Part shown: positions 30,346 through 42,651 of the stretch, in pieces
How the letters are laid out: every line of letters starts with the position of its first letter
How positions within the stretch are numbered: position 1 is the first letter of the stretch
Assembly (NCBI GenBank): GCA_015039365.1
Contig: WION01000346.1
Coordinates: forward strand, 1-55,840
DNA length: 55,840 nt
DNA from: Amanita rubescens
Lineage: Eukaryota > Basidiomycota > Agaricomycetes > Agaricales > Amanitaceae
Direction: 5' to 3'
Notes under the pieces: generated by a model
What the model was told of the DNA's origin: nothing
What the model saw: the letters and a program-made list of their open reading frames with translations, nothing else
Database searches by the model: none
Translations under genes and position numbers: made by a program

Positions 30346-32105
30346 ATACATCTAATTATTGAACCTATTTTGTGCCCTACATATGATACTTGGCGAATTG
30401 TGGGAAATATTATGTCAGCTGATCGTGATCACGATGGTTCACGTTCACGTTTGGCATGTGAAGGGTGATTCATGCCAGTACACGGCGGTTCACAATGAAC
30501 CGTCGTGATCACTATCTATTGTCAACATACAACTGAATTTTGTCTGATATGGACACTCATACAACTACGATTCTACAAATGGACATTACAGGCCAGATGT
30601 ATCATATATGGGGATGTAAGAAGCGGAATGACACCGGATGCACTCAGCATTGTACGGGATCCATGTCAATGAGGTCCAGAAACGTCAGTGTCGTGCAGAT
30701 TCCACGGGGTGTATACCTCCTCAATCTGAAAGAGGGCCGAAGAGCGCCAGACCCAAGCATACGAGTGGTTACGCAAATGGCATGGCTGGGCAATCATCCT
30801 GAGTGCAGCAGGAGGTGAAATCCTTCTCACCGTGTCATGTAATGAACGAAGTCGCACAAGACACGCACAAAAGCGATATGAGAATATAAGCGTGGTCGCT
30901 TGTGGCAGTTGGCATGGAGACTTCGAGAGAGATGGTGAGCTTGGTGGTGTACAGGTTAGGCATAATGCAGGAGAGTGTAAGCACGACAGCAAACAGAGTA
31001 GGTATTAGACGTACCATGCAGCGGTTGGGCAAGTATGGTGGGAGGTGAAGGCATCTGACCCACCAAAAAACTCATACACTCACCTTCGCTGCTACTTTGA
31101 AGGTGCTACAGCTAACAGTGGGGAAGGGCAAGCTACTAATAAATGGCCATTAGCATATGTGCATATAGTCGCCAAATACATTGTCGTCGGCAGTAACAAT
31201 CTTCCGTAACACGCGAAGACACCACTAAGCAAGCATGAAGCCGTCAGTCAACAATCCAATGAAATCGACAATGGACGATTGCAACTCAACTGAAAAAGAC
31301 CGGGTACACTGATCTGAACCAACTGAGTCACGGCTCGGAGGGAGGGGCGGCTAACAGACTAATGCAGCCTGGTATAACCAAGGCGGCACTTAGACAGCGC
31401 ACCTGGCGAGTACGACACAGTAGGTAAGGGACAGCACTGTGGCGAGGTAGCAATGCCGCAGCGGGGACTTGGGGATAAGCAGCGGCACCGGAAATCAGGT
31501 GAACGGCACCAAGAGGAACTGCGGCATGGGTTGATTGGGTTGATCTAGTTTAAGAAAAATCATGTACAAACAATGTGATGTGACCAGGCACTGGACCCCA
31601 TCATCGAAACAGGAACTAATGTAGACCATGTCCTTCTCGGCTTCCGTAGTCAGGAAGACTCGGCCCCATCTTCGGCTTGGGCCCTCATATACTTAGTGGT
31701 TAGCATCACAATTAGCTAACTCGGCTCATTCGTGTGCGGTGCGGCATGGCGTCACAATACAGGTACGAAATACATGACAGGTAACTTACGATCTACTGCG
31801 TATTCCACAATGTAGTGTTTTTGTGAATGACGAGTGCAGCCGGCATGAACGTGGTCAGGCGAAGATCATGATGTCAACCACGTGGGTTCGGAACAACAAT
31901 GCTGTAGCCTATAGTGGCATACTCAGGCTTGCCGTAAGTATATCGGGATCCTCATGAGCCTACTAGGTGTACTACGCAAACGCTGCGCCACTTGCCGGCA
32001 GCCGCATCGCTGACGTTGGCATTGAGCCGAAGGCCGAGACCATGCTGGCTCAGATTTGCATAAAAACGGCTGGTAGCCTCTTCACTAGCCCAGCCAACAT
32101 CCAAG
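30346..32105. other. Intergenic 1.76 kb, nothing recognised
   Basis: Beyond the gypsy LTR. Several open frames of 60-110 codons exist on both strands (for example 30540-30818 plus, 30666-30992 minus) but none resembles a protein family or shows spliceable neighbours. Probably old, decayed insertion material plus the promoter of the monooxygenase. Confidence 0.5.
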
Positions 32106-33693
32106 ATGAAAGTTCTCATCGTCGGTGCCGGAATAGGCGGACTGTCCACTTACATCGCGCTATACAAATATCTCCTCCCTCTGGTCCCTTCACTCTCCGT
32201 CCGACTCGTGGAATCCCATGCCTCCCTCTCAGGACCCGAAGCATCTCCATTAGCATCCGCATCGACTATCGTAGGCGCAGGACTCGGCCTAGCGCCAAAT
32301 GGCCTCCGCGCAATCCATTCTTTATCCCCGAAAGCATCGCAATACATCACAGATCGATCATTCTGCTCTGAGAGGTTCGTCTTGAGATCTTCGTCCGGGA
32401 AAACCCTTGGGGTTATGGTTGGCGGAAGAAAGGAACGCTATGACGGTTTCAGCATGGTGATGGTCCCGCGTGTCGTGGTATTTGAGGCCTTGATGCAAGC
32501 GTTCCAGGAGCTTGGGAGAGGAGATGCTTGCATCGAATGGGGTCGGAAGGTGGTGGCTGTCAAGGAACTCGGCGTCGAGGGTGTAGAGGTGGAATATGCG
32601 GACGGCGCGAAGGAAGTTGTTGACCTCGTTATCGGTGCAGATGGTATAAGAAGTCGAGTGAGAGACTCGTTGTTCCAAGGGAAATACCCTGCCCAATATG
32701 AGTAAGTTTCTACTGTCAAGCTTATATCGGCGCGACTATATGATTTCAATCCAGGGGATTAACGGGTGTTGGAGGCTTTATCCCAGTTGCGCTACTCCCA
32801 TCAACGTTGAAGGATAGCTTGATGCAAGAAGGCAAGAATGAGGAAGGTGTAGTCATGACCTTTGGTGACAAAGGCTTCTTCGGCTACACCCTCTGTACGC
32901 CTCGCTCCGTTCCAAACGAGTATATCAAACACGGCCCATTTATACAATGGTGGGGCACCTATGAAGCACCTGAACCCTCGTTCTCGTCCGCTCGAGCAAA
33001 AACTATCGCAGATGCTGAGAGCGTGAAGCAAAAACTGCTTGAGCTGCATGGTTCTTGGAAATCTCCTAGAGACGGAGGCAAGAATGAAGCCAATGGTGTG
33101 TTCAAGAGCATTATCGAGCTTGGGTGCGTTTCCGAGGAAGTAGCCGATACGTTGGTGTGGCATCATACTCCCGCACTCCTGCTCCCGAGATACGTTGTTC
33201 CTAGGCTCCTGGAATCATACGTCACACCTACGCAGACGGGCAGAATCATTCTTCTAGGCGACGCTGCTCATGCCATGCCCCCAGACGCCGGTCAAGGTGT
33301 TTCATGCGCAGCGGAGGACGCGATCGTCTATTCGTTGTTGCTGGCAAAGTTACTCTCCCGCGAGTCCAAGACGGTTACAGAGGTGCCTGAAAGCGTCCTC
33401 CGAAATGCAGCTAAAGCGTACAATGACATACGCAAACCTCGTGTCAGTAAAATTCTGGACCTGGCAAAACGTAGAGGCGACAGCAAAAGGGAGATGAGCA
33501 TTATCGGTAGATGGTTTAGAGACCTAACTGTTCGTCTCTTTTGTAAGTGAATCGTTTCCATGATCCAGATTCGAGGTGCTAATAATGCGTATCAGGTCTT
33601 CTGCCCGAATCCATAAATGATCATCTGTTCGCATATAACTCGGAGAAAGTCGTTGAAGACTATTTGGCGAGCCATCCGGTTAATCTAGCTTAG
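32106..33693 (+). CDS. FAD-dependent monooxygenase (salicylate-hydroxylase/UbiH type)
   Basis: Three exons: 32106-32701, 32755-33542 and 33596-33693; introns 53 and 53 nt, GT...CAG; 493 aa. The N-terminal Rossmann fold is MKVLIVGAGIGGLSTYIAL (GxGxxG at residues 7-12) with the acidic residue in VRLVESHAS. The DG motif is VIGADGIRSRVRDSL, and the second FAD site is GRIILLGDAAHAMPPDAGQG followed by EDAIVYSLLLAK. This is the group A aromatic-hydroxylase layout: a single flavoprotein using NAD(P)H and O2 to hydroxylate or epoxidise a small, often aromatic, substrate. Substrate unknown; such enzymes act in aromatic catabolism, ubiquinone synthesis or secondary metabolism, but no pathway genes lie next to it. 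It converges with the secreted-protein gene at 33792. Confidence 0.92.
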
Positions 33694-33791
33694 TAGTGAA
33701 AGGAATAGTATTATGCCCTCGTCGTCATCTATGTAAAGTACTTATCCGTGTAAAAATAGTATGTGGTATATAAGAAAAAAACGCCAGGTTC

Positions 33792-34103
33792 TCAAGGAAG
33801 GGAAGGTACTAAAGTAGTGTTTGAGGAGCTAGAGCTAGGGGCAACACCAGGGCAACACCAGCCATGGCAACACTGGTATTCCCCCTTGCAATTCTTATCA
33901 TCGGGCTCGGGGTGATAACCTTTGTCGCATGCCTTGCAGTTGCCAGTATAACCGGGAACGCCCAAATCTTCCTTGCGATTGCATCCGCGCTGTGTTGGAG
34001 ATTGCTCACTCTGCCCTTGTCCTCCGGGCTGAGCGGGCGTGGCGATGGCGGCAGTGCATGACATGATCGCGACAGTAGCGAGACCAGCGAGATACAATTT
34101 CAT
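33792..34103 (-). CDS. Small secreted cysteine-rich protein
   Basis: Single coding exon, 103 aa. MKLYLAGLATVAIMSCTAAIATPA is a clear signal peptide with cleavage likely after the ATA. The mature part has eight cysteines: CNRKEDLGVPGYTGNCKACD, then KNCKGEYQCCHGWCCPG, and ends in a Ser/Thr-rich SSSSSNTTLVPSLP that could be O-glycosylated. The start was chosen at 34103 because a good intron (GTATGT...CGCAG, 34113-34162) sits directly before it, leaving only an untranslated first exon; an in-frame ATG further out would lack a signal peptide. Small secreted cysteine-rich proteins serve as effectors, antimicrobial or wall-associated factors; no family was recognised. Confidence 0.8.
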   Translation of the reverse strand: MKLYLAGLATVAIMSCTAAIATPAQPGGQGQSEQSPTQRGCNRKEDLGVPGYTGNCKACDKGYHPEPDDKNCKGEYQCCHGWCCPGVAPSSSSSNTTLVPSLP

Positions 34104-34322
34104 CTTCGAGGTCTGCGAAACGTGCCTCAGCAAAGCTGTTCGGTGACGACATAAAAACATACCTGATGTAGACTAGAGTAGCGGTAAGTGTGTTTAAACG
34201 AGGAGATAGAGTAGGATAGTCTGTGAAAAGCGGAGTAAGTGGGTGCGGGTATAGACGCGTGGAGAGTTGCACGTACTGGAAGGAAAGAAAGAGTGTTCTG
34301 GGGGAAAGACGGAGACGACGCA

Positions 34323-34331
34323 CCTTTTATA
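34323..34331 (-). promoter_or_regulatory. TATA box of the secreted-protein gene
   Basis: TATAAAAGG on the minus strand, about 160 bases before the untranslated first exon ends. Position and sequence are typical of a strongly expressed fungal gene. Confidence 0.6.
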
Positions 34332-36701
34332 CGTTATCGAGCGCGGCTGACGACTATGACGTCAATACGACTGGCGCATCGTCAACGCGTCAACATCGAT
34401 CGAGCGCATACAAGCACTCTCTGCGCAACATCAAGCATCGACGCGTCGAAGCCCCTAATCTGGCCTCGGTGATGATGCGCATCAATTCAGGCCACGGCCG
34501 TCCGGTCACCTGCGAGTCGGACGGAAGCGTCTGGGCAAACCGGATTTTATATAAACTCCGAGGTTTATTCCAAACTTTGCGGGGAAGATTCGAACGTTCT
34601 CGTTAAATCGAGTCCGTAAGCGCAGTATCATGTTTTAACCCCGCGTAGCAGTAATTTAAAGCCTTTAATAGTCCCGCCAGGTCCAGTGGTACCCGTGTAC
34701 CCCCGATGGGCTCGTTCAGATAACTGACGCAAAATCGCGCAACGCAGGTGCCTTTCGCTTACCGTATATATTCCCCAGCGTCTACGTCATGCCAATGATA
34801 CAGTGGTAATATATGATGCATGATACCCCAAACGCTGCCCACTGTAACGCCACAACCATTCCTTACCGAGGCAAGCGGATCTTGGACAAAGGGTATAGCG
34901 CTCTAGTGCCCACATGTAAACAAACAAGCAGATAAGTTCTACGCCGACGGACCAGAACCGATGATCTCTTGGCCGGTCCCGCGATCCGTCAGCCGAATTT
35001 GATGTCATTCTTTGTCGTCTACTTTGATCATGGGTCAAGTTGTTTCAGTCGTCAACTGATTAGACTGATCACATGGTTTACATCCATCCGCTTTTGCACG
35101 GCACCCACATCTGACTGACCCTCATTCCTCCAACCGAGAGGTCGCCTAGCAGTAGTGTGAGTATGGAAACATCTGATGGATATGTATACTCAATAAAATT
35201 GTCTTTTTCTGATAAGGCAAAAAATAAGTCGATAAATCAAACAAGGGCTCCCGTTGATGAGACGACGATAAACTTTTACGACGTAATGGCTAATGCGCAG
35301 AAACCTAAAAATGTGTTGCACGTGGGCGCACGTTGGCATATCCGTCCACTATCCAAACAAATCAAGTGGGTGGCGCTATTGTTCCGGCACAGACACACAT
35401 GTTTTCGGCGCCGTGACGTTGAGTGACAACGCTTCTGACATCTAAACGGCGTTCAATCTCAGCCTAGGGATCTGGTTACCGCCACGTTACCAAATACCGC
35501 CAGGCATAGAGTACGTTAACGCAGCCCCAGATAACACCCAAAGCAAACTCTTGAATATGTAAGCTAGCTTCGAAAGCTAGGTGAATCAAAACGAAAACCG
35601 GCTACCGCATAAAAGCTAGTTGTTCTCTTAGTCGCTTCTTTCGACATTTCCCCCATCTAACCATCCCGTCCTTGCCCGTTACACCACTGACCAAGCCGAG
35701 GAATGTGCCAACAAATAGCGTACGCTGTCGCCGTTCATGCCCGTACTTTTGATATCACTAACCTGACACTGTCTAGTCAAGGCACACGTTGGGCCAAATG
35801 CGGTGTATGTACCCCTCACGGTCGACTGCTTATTATGAGCTGATCGACAGCTGAGCAGCACTTTCAACGCCATCTAGTCATCGCCATTGTTGACTGCAAC
35901 TCATCTCTGTGCGAGAAAAGTTATCGACACCAGCGAGGTTGCCGGTCCCGAGACTGTCTAAAGGTGCGCGTCTGCGGCTTATTTCACTTCAGGGCATCGT
36001 CAATAACACGACCCTTCCTCTCCCCTTCCCTTCGACCTCTTCTCGCGCACTAAAGTGCTTCGGCCCGGAAATCCAACAAAACGTTGACAAGGTTGACGAG
36101 TTCTGCTTCGCCTGTCGGGCCGCACAAGCACGCGCCATCGGCGTAAAGCTGAAATAGAAGCAGCATATTAAATGACTTTCGGTCCTTACCGCACCATTAA
36201 AGTCTGTTAGTCAGTTAATCATCGGCAACTCGTCCGGTGATACATTAACTCTCGGTACGCGCATGCGGGAGCTAGTGCTTACCATAAGCACGCAAAGCCG
36301 TCGGTTTCGCGTGAACACTCATACCCCTCACACTATTCAATATGCTCTCATCCTTCGCTCGAACGTTGCCGCGTTGTATATCTACATTGTACTACATACC
36401 ATGATCAAAAAACGGCACCACGATATATTAATAATGCATCGTACGCATCAACCAACCGGAAGACGACACGTACGGATCGACGATCCGAGTAATTCCCCCA
36501 CATTTCGCAGTTGCCCCTGGGGGTAATCCATCAGCCCTCTCAAGCACCGCACTGACATTTGTCCAAACATGAGATTTCAACTTTTACATTGAAATGCACT
36601 CTATTCTGACTTTACGTAACATATCCATCTTTCGTCCATCACGCCTACCCCAGAAACTTTATATTCGACAGACGTTATCTCGACATAATCGCCGCGGCTT
36701 C
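34332..36701. other. Intergenic 2.4 kb, nothing recognised
   Basis: CpG-rich, unlike the accessory block. Small open frames only (35157-35426 and 36263-36526 are the longest plausible ones), without similarity or splice support. It holds the upstream region of the secreted-protein gene and the 3' side of the phosphatase gene. Confidence 0.5.
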
Positions 36702-37934
36702 TCAGTTGAGCGCAATCCTGGTGGCTTTGACGAGAACGGGTAGAACGCCTATAAGATCAATCAGGACAAATATGACTGGTAAAAATACGAAACCGTACCA
36801 CCCGTAGGTATCGTGCCTGTCACTCGGTTCAAAACTCGCATAAAGGCCCTGATGAACCCTCCATGAGCAGTAATCGCGACGACTGAAGGGGTTCACATGT
36901 GTCAAATAAACTTTCGCTCCAGGTCCAAGCTTACCATAATGATCCTCGTTGAAAATGGCATCCAAGACGCATTTTGCACGGTGCATGACTTGATCAAATG
37001 TTTCCCTAGTATCAGGGCTCCACAATTCGTCATCCTCTGTAAATCCCTCTTCTATTTCGAACAAGGGGAAGGTTTGATGGATGTAAGTGCGACTTCGGCG
37101 TTTGTCACAAGTATGGACACCATTCTCTTCGCGGCAAAACTGTACGAGAAGAATTGAGCCATCTCTGATTCGGACTCGTCCCCAGCGGCCGATCATACCT
37201 CGACGACGAGGGTTTTCCTGGAAGGAATAACATCTTGAAACGTGATCTGGTGCGTTCTCGATGCACGCGTGAGAGGACTGCAGTACATCTTGTCGGGGAG
37301 AGGGGCATCCAAAGCAAGCTCTTTCTTCCAGGCGCTTCGAGCATCATTGGCTTGGGCAATGCCGAGCGGTGTCAACTCAGCATCCGCTGCGACAAAGATA
37401 CATGTGCGGTTGGATTTCTGAACAAAGCATGTAGCATGACGTACGTCCCCATCGGATCTCCCCGTCTGTGTTTAACTTTGACCAATAACTGCCACAACAT
37501 GATCATGAGTTCACTTTAATTTCGCGCGGGTCATCCTATAATACGTACTCGTCCCATGCCTTGGATCCGTATTTTTGTTCAGCGAGATTGTCTGGTCCAG
37601 GTCAGGTTTGTTGTTACCCCTGACTGGACACTTACGAAAGCCTTGCCCATGGCGACCGAGAAAGAAGAGTTTATAAGATGTCCCCGGTTCCGCATTCGAG
37701 TTGAGGTTCACCAAGTCAGCATGTAAAGTCCTCCATCTGTCGTCAGATTCGTCACGTAGCCCAAATCTTGGTGGGATCTGCGGGAGGGTCGTAAGCCGTT
37801 CAGAAGCCATATAGATAACATACCGCAGGTACAGTGCTCGGATCTAAATCGTCCTGAATGAAATAGCCTGACACAACCTTGGTCCGTTAGGCCCGTATCG
37901 AGAACTTGAGAACCCTCACCTCGTAAATGGCCAT
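36702..37934 (-). CDS. Histidine-phosphatase (phosphoglycerate-mutase-like, PMU1 type) protein
   Basis: Nine exons on the minus strand: 37920-37934, 37824-37877, 37636-37777, 37549-37591, 37445-37488, 37199-37386, 36935-37139, 36799-36882 and 36702-36748; eight introns of 42-60 nt, all GT...AG and frame-consistent; 273 aa. The catalytic RHG is in KLFFLGRHGQGFHNLAE (Arg65-His66-Gly67). Further conserved points are WDDYWSKLNTDGEIRWGPD, ELTPLGIAQANDA, YCSPLTRAS, the FCREENGVHTCDKRRSR acid/base region, TAHGGFIRAF with the second catalytic His, and PTGGVLPVLVKA at the end. The family transfers or removes phosphate through a phospho-His intermediate; the fungal PMU1-like branch has unclear substrates. 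The first exon encodes only MAIYE, and five exons are shorter than 90 nt. Divergent from ATP17. Confidence 0.9.
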
Positions 37935-38021
37935 ATAGGATCACGCGCGTTACACGTGACAGTAACGCTCAGAACCGAATCCGGCCGAACTCGTGCACTC
38001 AACAGAAAAAAGAAAACCAAC
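37935..38021. promoter_or_regulatory. Shared 87-bp divergent start region (phosphatase / ATP17)
   Basis: The start codons of the minus-strand phosphatase and the plus-strand ATP17 are separated by 87 bases, so both 5' UTRs and the core promoter must overlap. No TATA box is visible; the CpG-rich text suits a housekeeping bidirectional promoter. Confidence 0.7.
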
Positions 38022-38420
38022 ATGCATCCGTCACTCGTTCGTAGCCATCTCAGTGGACTTGTCCCACCCAAGATTGCCACTCCAAAGCTTGTCGTAAGTC
38101 GACACTTTGTCTTGCGTGTACTGACTGACGACCGTGTAGTCGGGCGATGCAGGCAGTGGGCTAGGACCCCTCGTAGATTTCTACTCAAAGTTACCTAAAG
38201 GCCAGGCGGCGCCTCGCGTTGGCGGTATCAAGGGGAGGTATTTCACTGGAGCCAATGCATCGGGCAAGCCGCTCGTTGCAGTCATTGTGGGGCTATTCCT
38301 GATTGGATACACAATCGACTATAACAGTGAGTTGTTCACTCTGGTTTGCAAACGACACGTATACTAATATGGATTAATTCAGTGCATTTGAGTACGTATA
38401 TATCAAGTAAAGTAATATGA
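38022..38420 (+). CDS. ATP17: Mitochondrial F1Fo-ATP synthase subunit f
   Basis: Three exons: 38022-38093, 38140-38326 and 38383-38420; introns 46 and 56 nt (the second with a perfect TACTAAT branch site); 98 aa, close to the yeast protein. Recognised by LGPLVDFYSKLPKGQAAPR and GRYFTGANASGKPLVAVI followed by a single membrane span VGLFLIGYTIDYNMHL. Subunit f is part of the membrane Fo sector and peripheral stalk base, needed for assembly and dimer stability. The first 25 residues (MHPSLVRSHLSGLVPPK) are positively charged and serve as the mitochondrial targeting region. The last exon encodes only twelve residues plus one base of Met. ATG7 starts 145 bases downstream on the same strand. Confidence 0.88.
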
Positions 38421-38565
38421 CCGAGAACTGACGGTAGCGCAGAACATCACAAGAATCACCTGCACTAAGTTGGATATAGAATATACGTATAGAGATTATA
38501 ATTGAATGTTGTTGGTGACGTCCCGTGTGACGGAATTTGAAAGTTGTGAATGGAAAGTTGACTCG

Positions 38566-41019
38566 ATGCCGCTCGTGCAATTTGCGCCTTTTTCTTCGCT
38601 CGTTCACCCAGCCTTTTGGCACAAGCTTGCAGACCTCAAAGTTGACGTCTTACGCCTAGGCGACGATCCCGTACCGGTCACAGGCGCGTACAGAACCGGC
38701 CGATCCATTACTGATCGCGAAACCGGTCGAGATATCGCCCTCGCTTGTTCTCTTTCTGTCTCAGAGGAAAGCTTCGATTCCGCGTATTCGTGAGTCTAGC
38801 CATCCCTGACCGGTCCCGATTTATCACATTCCACTCAGACCACCACCCGCTCACATCGCCGTACGCGGATTACTCAAGAACTTTAACACGATCGAAGAGT
38901 TCTCACTCAAAGAAAATAAAGTTGCCCTCTTCGAAGCAGAAGTACAGAAGGTATGTCCCGTCGATATCCGCAATCGTACATTCCTGATTGTGCAGATATG
39001 GGATCACATCCTCACATCGCGCGACACATCCAGTCTCAATCGTTTTCTCCTCCTAACATTCGCGGATCTCAAGAAATATCAGTATCACTACTTGTTTGCA
39101 TTCCCTGCATTCGCTGCAAAACCAGCATGGGAGATCGACGATCACAATGGATGGAAGAGCGCCACTGATGCATTCACTACGGAACAGGTGCGGAAATCAA
39201 CCCACTCGCATATCCACAATTTTCTGATGCGATGTAGCTCTCGCTGATACAAAATCAATTGAAAGCGAGACAATCACCACTTCCTTTCTTCCTAGTCAGA
39301 CCCAATGCCGAAATCGCCCCTGTCGAAGATTATGAAACATTCTTTGCCCAAACGCCCGGAAATGAACAGACCGTCGCCTTCATCGACCCCTCTGCAAATC
39401 CGCACAACCCAGGTTGGCCGCTTCGCAATCTTCTTGCTTATCTCCGCGCCCTCTACCCCTCTACCACCTCTACCCTTCGCATCTTGTGCTGGAGAGAGCC
39501 AGAAACACCTTCCTCAAGCTGGAAGAGCCGTTTTGGTATCATTCACGTTGGCGCGGGTGATTCCCAGCTTAGTACTAGGCCATCCGCCGTGGGCTGGGAA
39601 AGGGATGCATCTGGAAAAACTGCTCCTCGCGTAGCCGATCTGGCACCGATGATGGATCCAAAGTTACTTGCGGACCAAGCAGTCGATCTCAACCTTAGGC
39701 TGATGCGATGGCGGATCGTTCCCTCGCTCGATCTTGAGAAAGTGTCTTCGACGCGATGTCTTTTACTAGGTGCCGGTACGCTTGGATGTTACGTTGCCAG
39801 ATCACTTATGGTTGGTCGCGTCTACATACATCCATATATTGTTGTTCACTTTTTAACAGGCTTGGGGTGTTCGTACAATTACTTTTGTTGATTCCGGACG
39901 CGTCTCTTTCTCGAATCCGGTACGGCAACCGCTCTTCGAATTTGAGGATTGCGTGGGAGGAGGCAAACCCAAAGCAGAATGTGCAGCTGAAAGCCTGCGG
40001 AAAATCTTTCCCGGCATCGTGCGTATCTCTTCACAAGCCACTCATTATCCTAACATCCTACTAGAACGCAACTGGACACACTCTAGCAATACCCATGCCA
40101 GGACATCCGATTTCAACTTCAAACGAAGCTGTCGTTGCGCAGACGAAAGCTGACGTGGAGAAACTAGAGCATCTCATCGATTCACACGACGCTGTATTTT
40201 TATTGATGGATTCTCGAGAAAGCAGGTGGCTTCCGACGATGATCGGCGCTGCAAAGAACAAGGTCCGCAGCGCCATTGATAGTCAAAATAGGTCACTAAT
40301 GATGGATTACAGATCGTACTGAACGCAGCACTTGGATTCGACACATTCGTCGTCATGCGGCACGGTCCAAGAGCTTCTACCATTCCACCTTCAACGGCGG
40401 CTAACAACACGCGTTTGGGATGCTACTACTGCAATGACATTGTTGCCCCCAAAGACGTACGTTCAATCTCGCCGTATTCCATTCCATTAATCAAATATTT
40501 TCAGTCTCTTACGGACCGAACACTGGACCAAATGTGTACCGTTACCCGTCCGGGACTCGCACCCATGGCCGCAGCCACGGCCGTCGAACTTCTGGCCTCT
40601 CTCTTGCAACATCCTGATGGGTAAGAACCAACCTCTTCCACACTCATTGTATATACTTATCATCACGCAGCATCTTCGCTGCACCGCCAGCTCCAGACTC
40701 TGCGGGCAAATCTACCGAGCCCGCAGACGCCAACGGCGGCAGTGTCCTCGGCAGCGTTCCTCACCAACTACGTGGGTTCCTCAGCCAGTTCAGAAATATG
40801 TGCCTCGTCGGTGCAGCATACGACAAATGCACCGGATGCAGTGAAACTGTCATTCGTGCGTATGAACAAGAGGGGTTTGCGATGCTGCTCAAAGCATTTA
40901 ATGATACAAAATATCTGGAGCAGCTCACCGGTTTGGACAAATTATTTGATGAGGGCGAGGCAGCGTTGGAAAGAGTAGATTGGGATGAAGGTGAAGAAGG
41001 TGGTGAGGATGATTTTTGA
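38566..41019 (+). CDS. ATG7: Autophagy E1-like activating enzyme Atg7
   Basis: Nine exons: 38566-38789, 38839-38950, 38996-39187, 39238-39810, 39860-40018, 40065-40262, 40313-40456, 40505-40620 and 40671-41019; eight introns of 45-50 nt; 688 aa. The N-terminal domain starts [18 protein letters not shown], typical of Atg7 and the site that binds Atg3. The adenylation domain has GAGTLGC at 354-360, with [17 protein letters not shown] following and [10 protein letters not shown] later. The zinc site uses Cys523/Cys526 (CYYCND) and Cys626/Cys629 (CTGC). The catalytic Cys is 545 in [14 protein letters not shown]. The acidic C-terminus ([10 protein letters not shown]) is usual. The enzyme activates Atg8 and Atg12 with ATP for lipid conjugation and Atg5 attachment. 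All conserved residues are present, so it should be functional. Confidence 0.95.
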
Positions 41020-41993
41020 ATAGGGAAGGGGAATTCTTAAGAATAATTGTGCATGCTATGCTATCATGTTGTGGAACTGGAAGTTGTTTATGGTGTTACT
41101 TATGCTGAGAGACGAGCGTCGGGCTCGGTAAAAGCAAGGACAAACATCTGGACTCCGCTCCGCTCATCCATATCCATTCTACTACTCACTCCCTGTTGAA
41201 GAAAACCAGAAGCATATTTCTCATGCTAGAACAACCCATCAATGCCATTCACCTCGGCGCAGCTCGACAAAAGACCCTTCGCCTTTTGTTACACTTTAGG
41301 AAAACTTCACCTGTCCGATCTGCGTCCGAGTGGTTCACCCAATTGACGCGCGACACGGCTTAGGCTATTCGTTACCTGCGATGGATTCGCAAGAAATCAA
41401 CCCGCTCCGCCCGTAATCGGGTCTTTAACATCGTAGCAGGTTGACACAGTGTACAAACGACGTGAGCATAGGTCCTATCAGATCCAGCACTTGGATTCAA
41501 CTAAGAGATGTTTCATGTTGTGTTACCCGCTAGCCGCAAACACCGCATTGTTGTCCATAGCCTTCAACAGGGGAAAAGTAGTAGCTTATTGCCTCAGCAA
41601 CAAGGTACATGTCAATTACCACCGGACGGAAAAAGCTCCACATATGTACGTCATCGGGTCCAACTTCGCCGACCTACCAGTTTTTTTCTCGTTTGAATTT
41701 AGTAAGTACAATATTCCGTTAGTAGAATGAAATGGTACGAGTATTGATTGTTTGCAATTGCAGACTCGGCGTAGCACTCGAATTGGAAAAAGAGAGACTT
41801 GACCAAGTTCGGAGGCAAGTATTATAACAATACGAATAACATCAGGGCTCCACAATGGCGGGAAGGGGGACCGAAACTGTTTGAACATTTAATTCACCCG
41901 TCGAGGGCGCAACGCCAAATCCTTCGGCCTCGGAATCCACAGCCTCGGCCGCATATATTATGTCGCTCGAGCGTTGGCCCCAGTGCTCAAGCC
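41020..41993. other. Intergenic about 1 kb; promoter of the CFEM gene at its end
   Basis: No gene recognised; the frame at 41449-41730 shows no similarity or splice support. A TATA-like CATATATTA at about 41952 lies some 40 bases before the CFEM start codon and probably sets its transcription start. Confidence 0.5.
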
Positions 41994-42345
41994 ATGTTGT
42001 TCAACTTCATCCTCTTTGCCATCGTCGTCGTTTTTGCTCAAGGCGTCCACGCCCGAACTCTTTCCACCGTAGATGTCCCCACTACCCTTGGCCAGGTCCC
42101 CTCGTGCATTCAGGGCTGTGCTCAATCCGCGTTCCAAACTGTCGGCAGTCCCTGCACGTCCATGTCAGTCTCTTTCCTCTGTCGACTGATCTAGTGTCCT
42201 GACGCTCGTATTTGTCAGTACTGATCCTTGCGTCTGTACGAACACCGAGTTCCAGCAGACTGCCAACCAGTGTTTGACGTCCCAGTGCTCTACCGCTGAC
42301 CAGACTACTGCTTTCCAGCTCAAGCAGGCTCTATGTGGCCAGTGA
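41994..42345 (+). CDS. Secreted CFEM-domain protein
   Basis: Two exons, 41994-42163 and 42219-42345, 55 nt intron; 98 aa. MLFNFILFAIVVVFAQGVHA is a signal peptide. The remainder is one CFEM domain with all eight cysteines in order: VPSCIQGCAQSAF, GSPCTSITDPCVCTN, NQCLTSQCS and QALCGQ at the very end. The Asp before the fourth Cys (TDPCVC) is the residue that coordinates haem iron in Candida CFEM proteins; whether this one binds haem is inference. There is no GPI-attachment tail, so it should be secreted free. Basidiomycete CFEM proteins act in iron capture or as host-interaction factors. The splice joins CTS|ITD exactly inside the domain, supporting the intron. Confidence 0.92.
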
Positions 42346-42651
42346 TGTTATTGCACACGTCGAACGCCGTTCATCACTCGGCTGGTGAGACACAAGGACG
42401 ATTCATTTTCGCTAGCACATGATAGATACTTGGACATTTGGACATTTGCGATATCATACATGATACCGGACATATGAGACACCACATTGAAGAACATGTT
42501 ATTCTGCGTACAATATCTGTCTTGATATTTAAAGTGGTACATATTTCTGTACTGTATGCACACTTTTGCTGGGTGCCAATCACTCCTGAAATTATCCACT
42601 AAAATCCATAGCCTCCACAAAAGTGAGGTGCAATGAAATAGGTATTACAAG
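42346..42651. other. Short intergenic between CFEM and NLR genes
   Basis: The two genes converge here. Nothing recognised; composition shifts from CpG-rich to CpG-poor across this stretch. Confidence 0.5.

Noticed and set aside
34239..34606. Plus-strand frames upstream of the secreted-protein gene
   Set aside because: Basic, low-complexity random frames overlapping the promoter; no similarity or splice support.
37105..37359. Separate small gene on the minus strand
   Set aside because: It is an unspliced frame over exon 6 of the histidine phosphatase; the spliced frame carries the family motifs.
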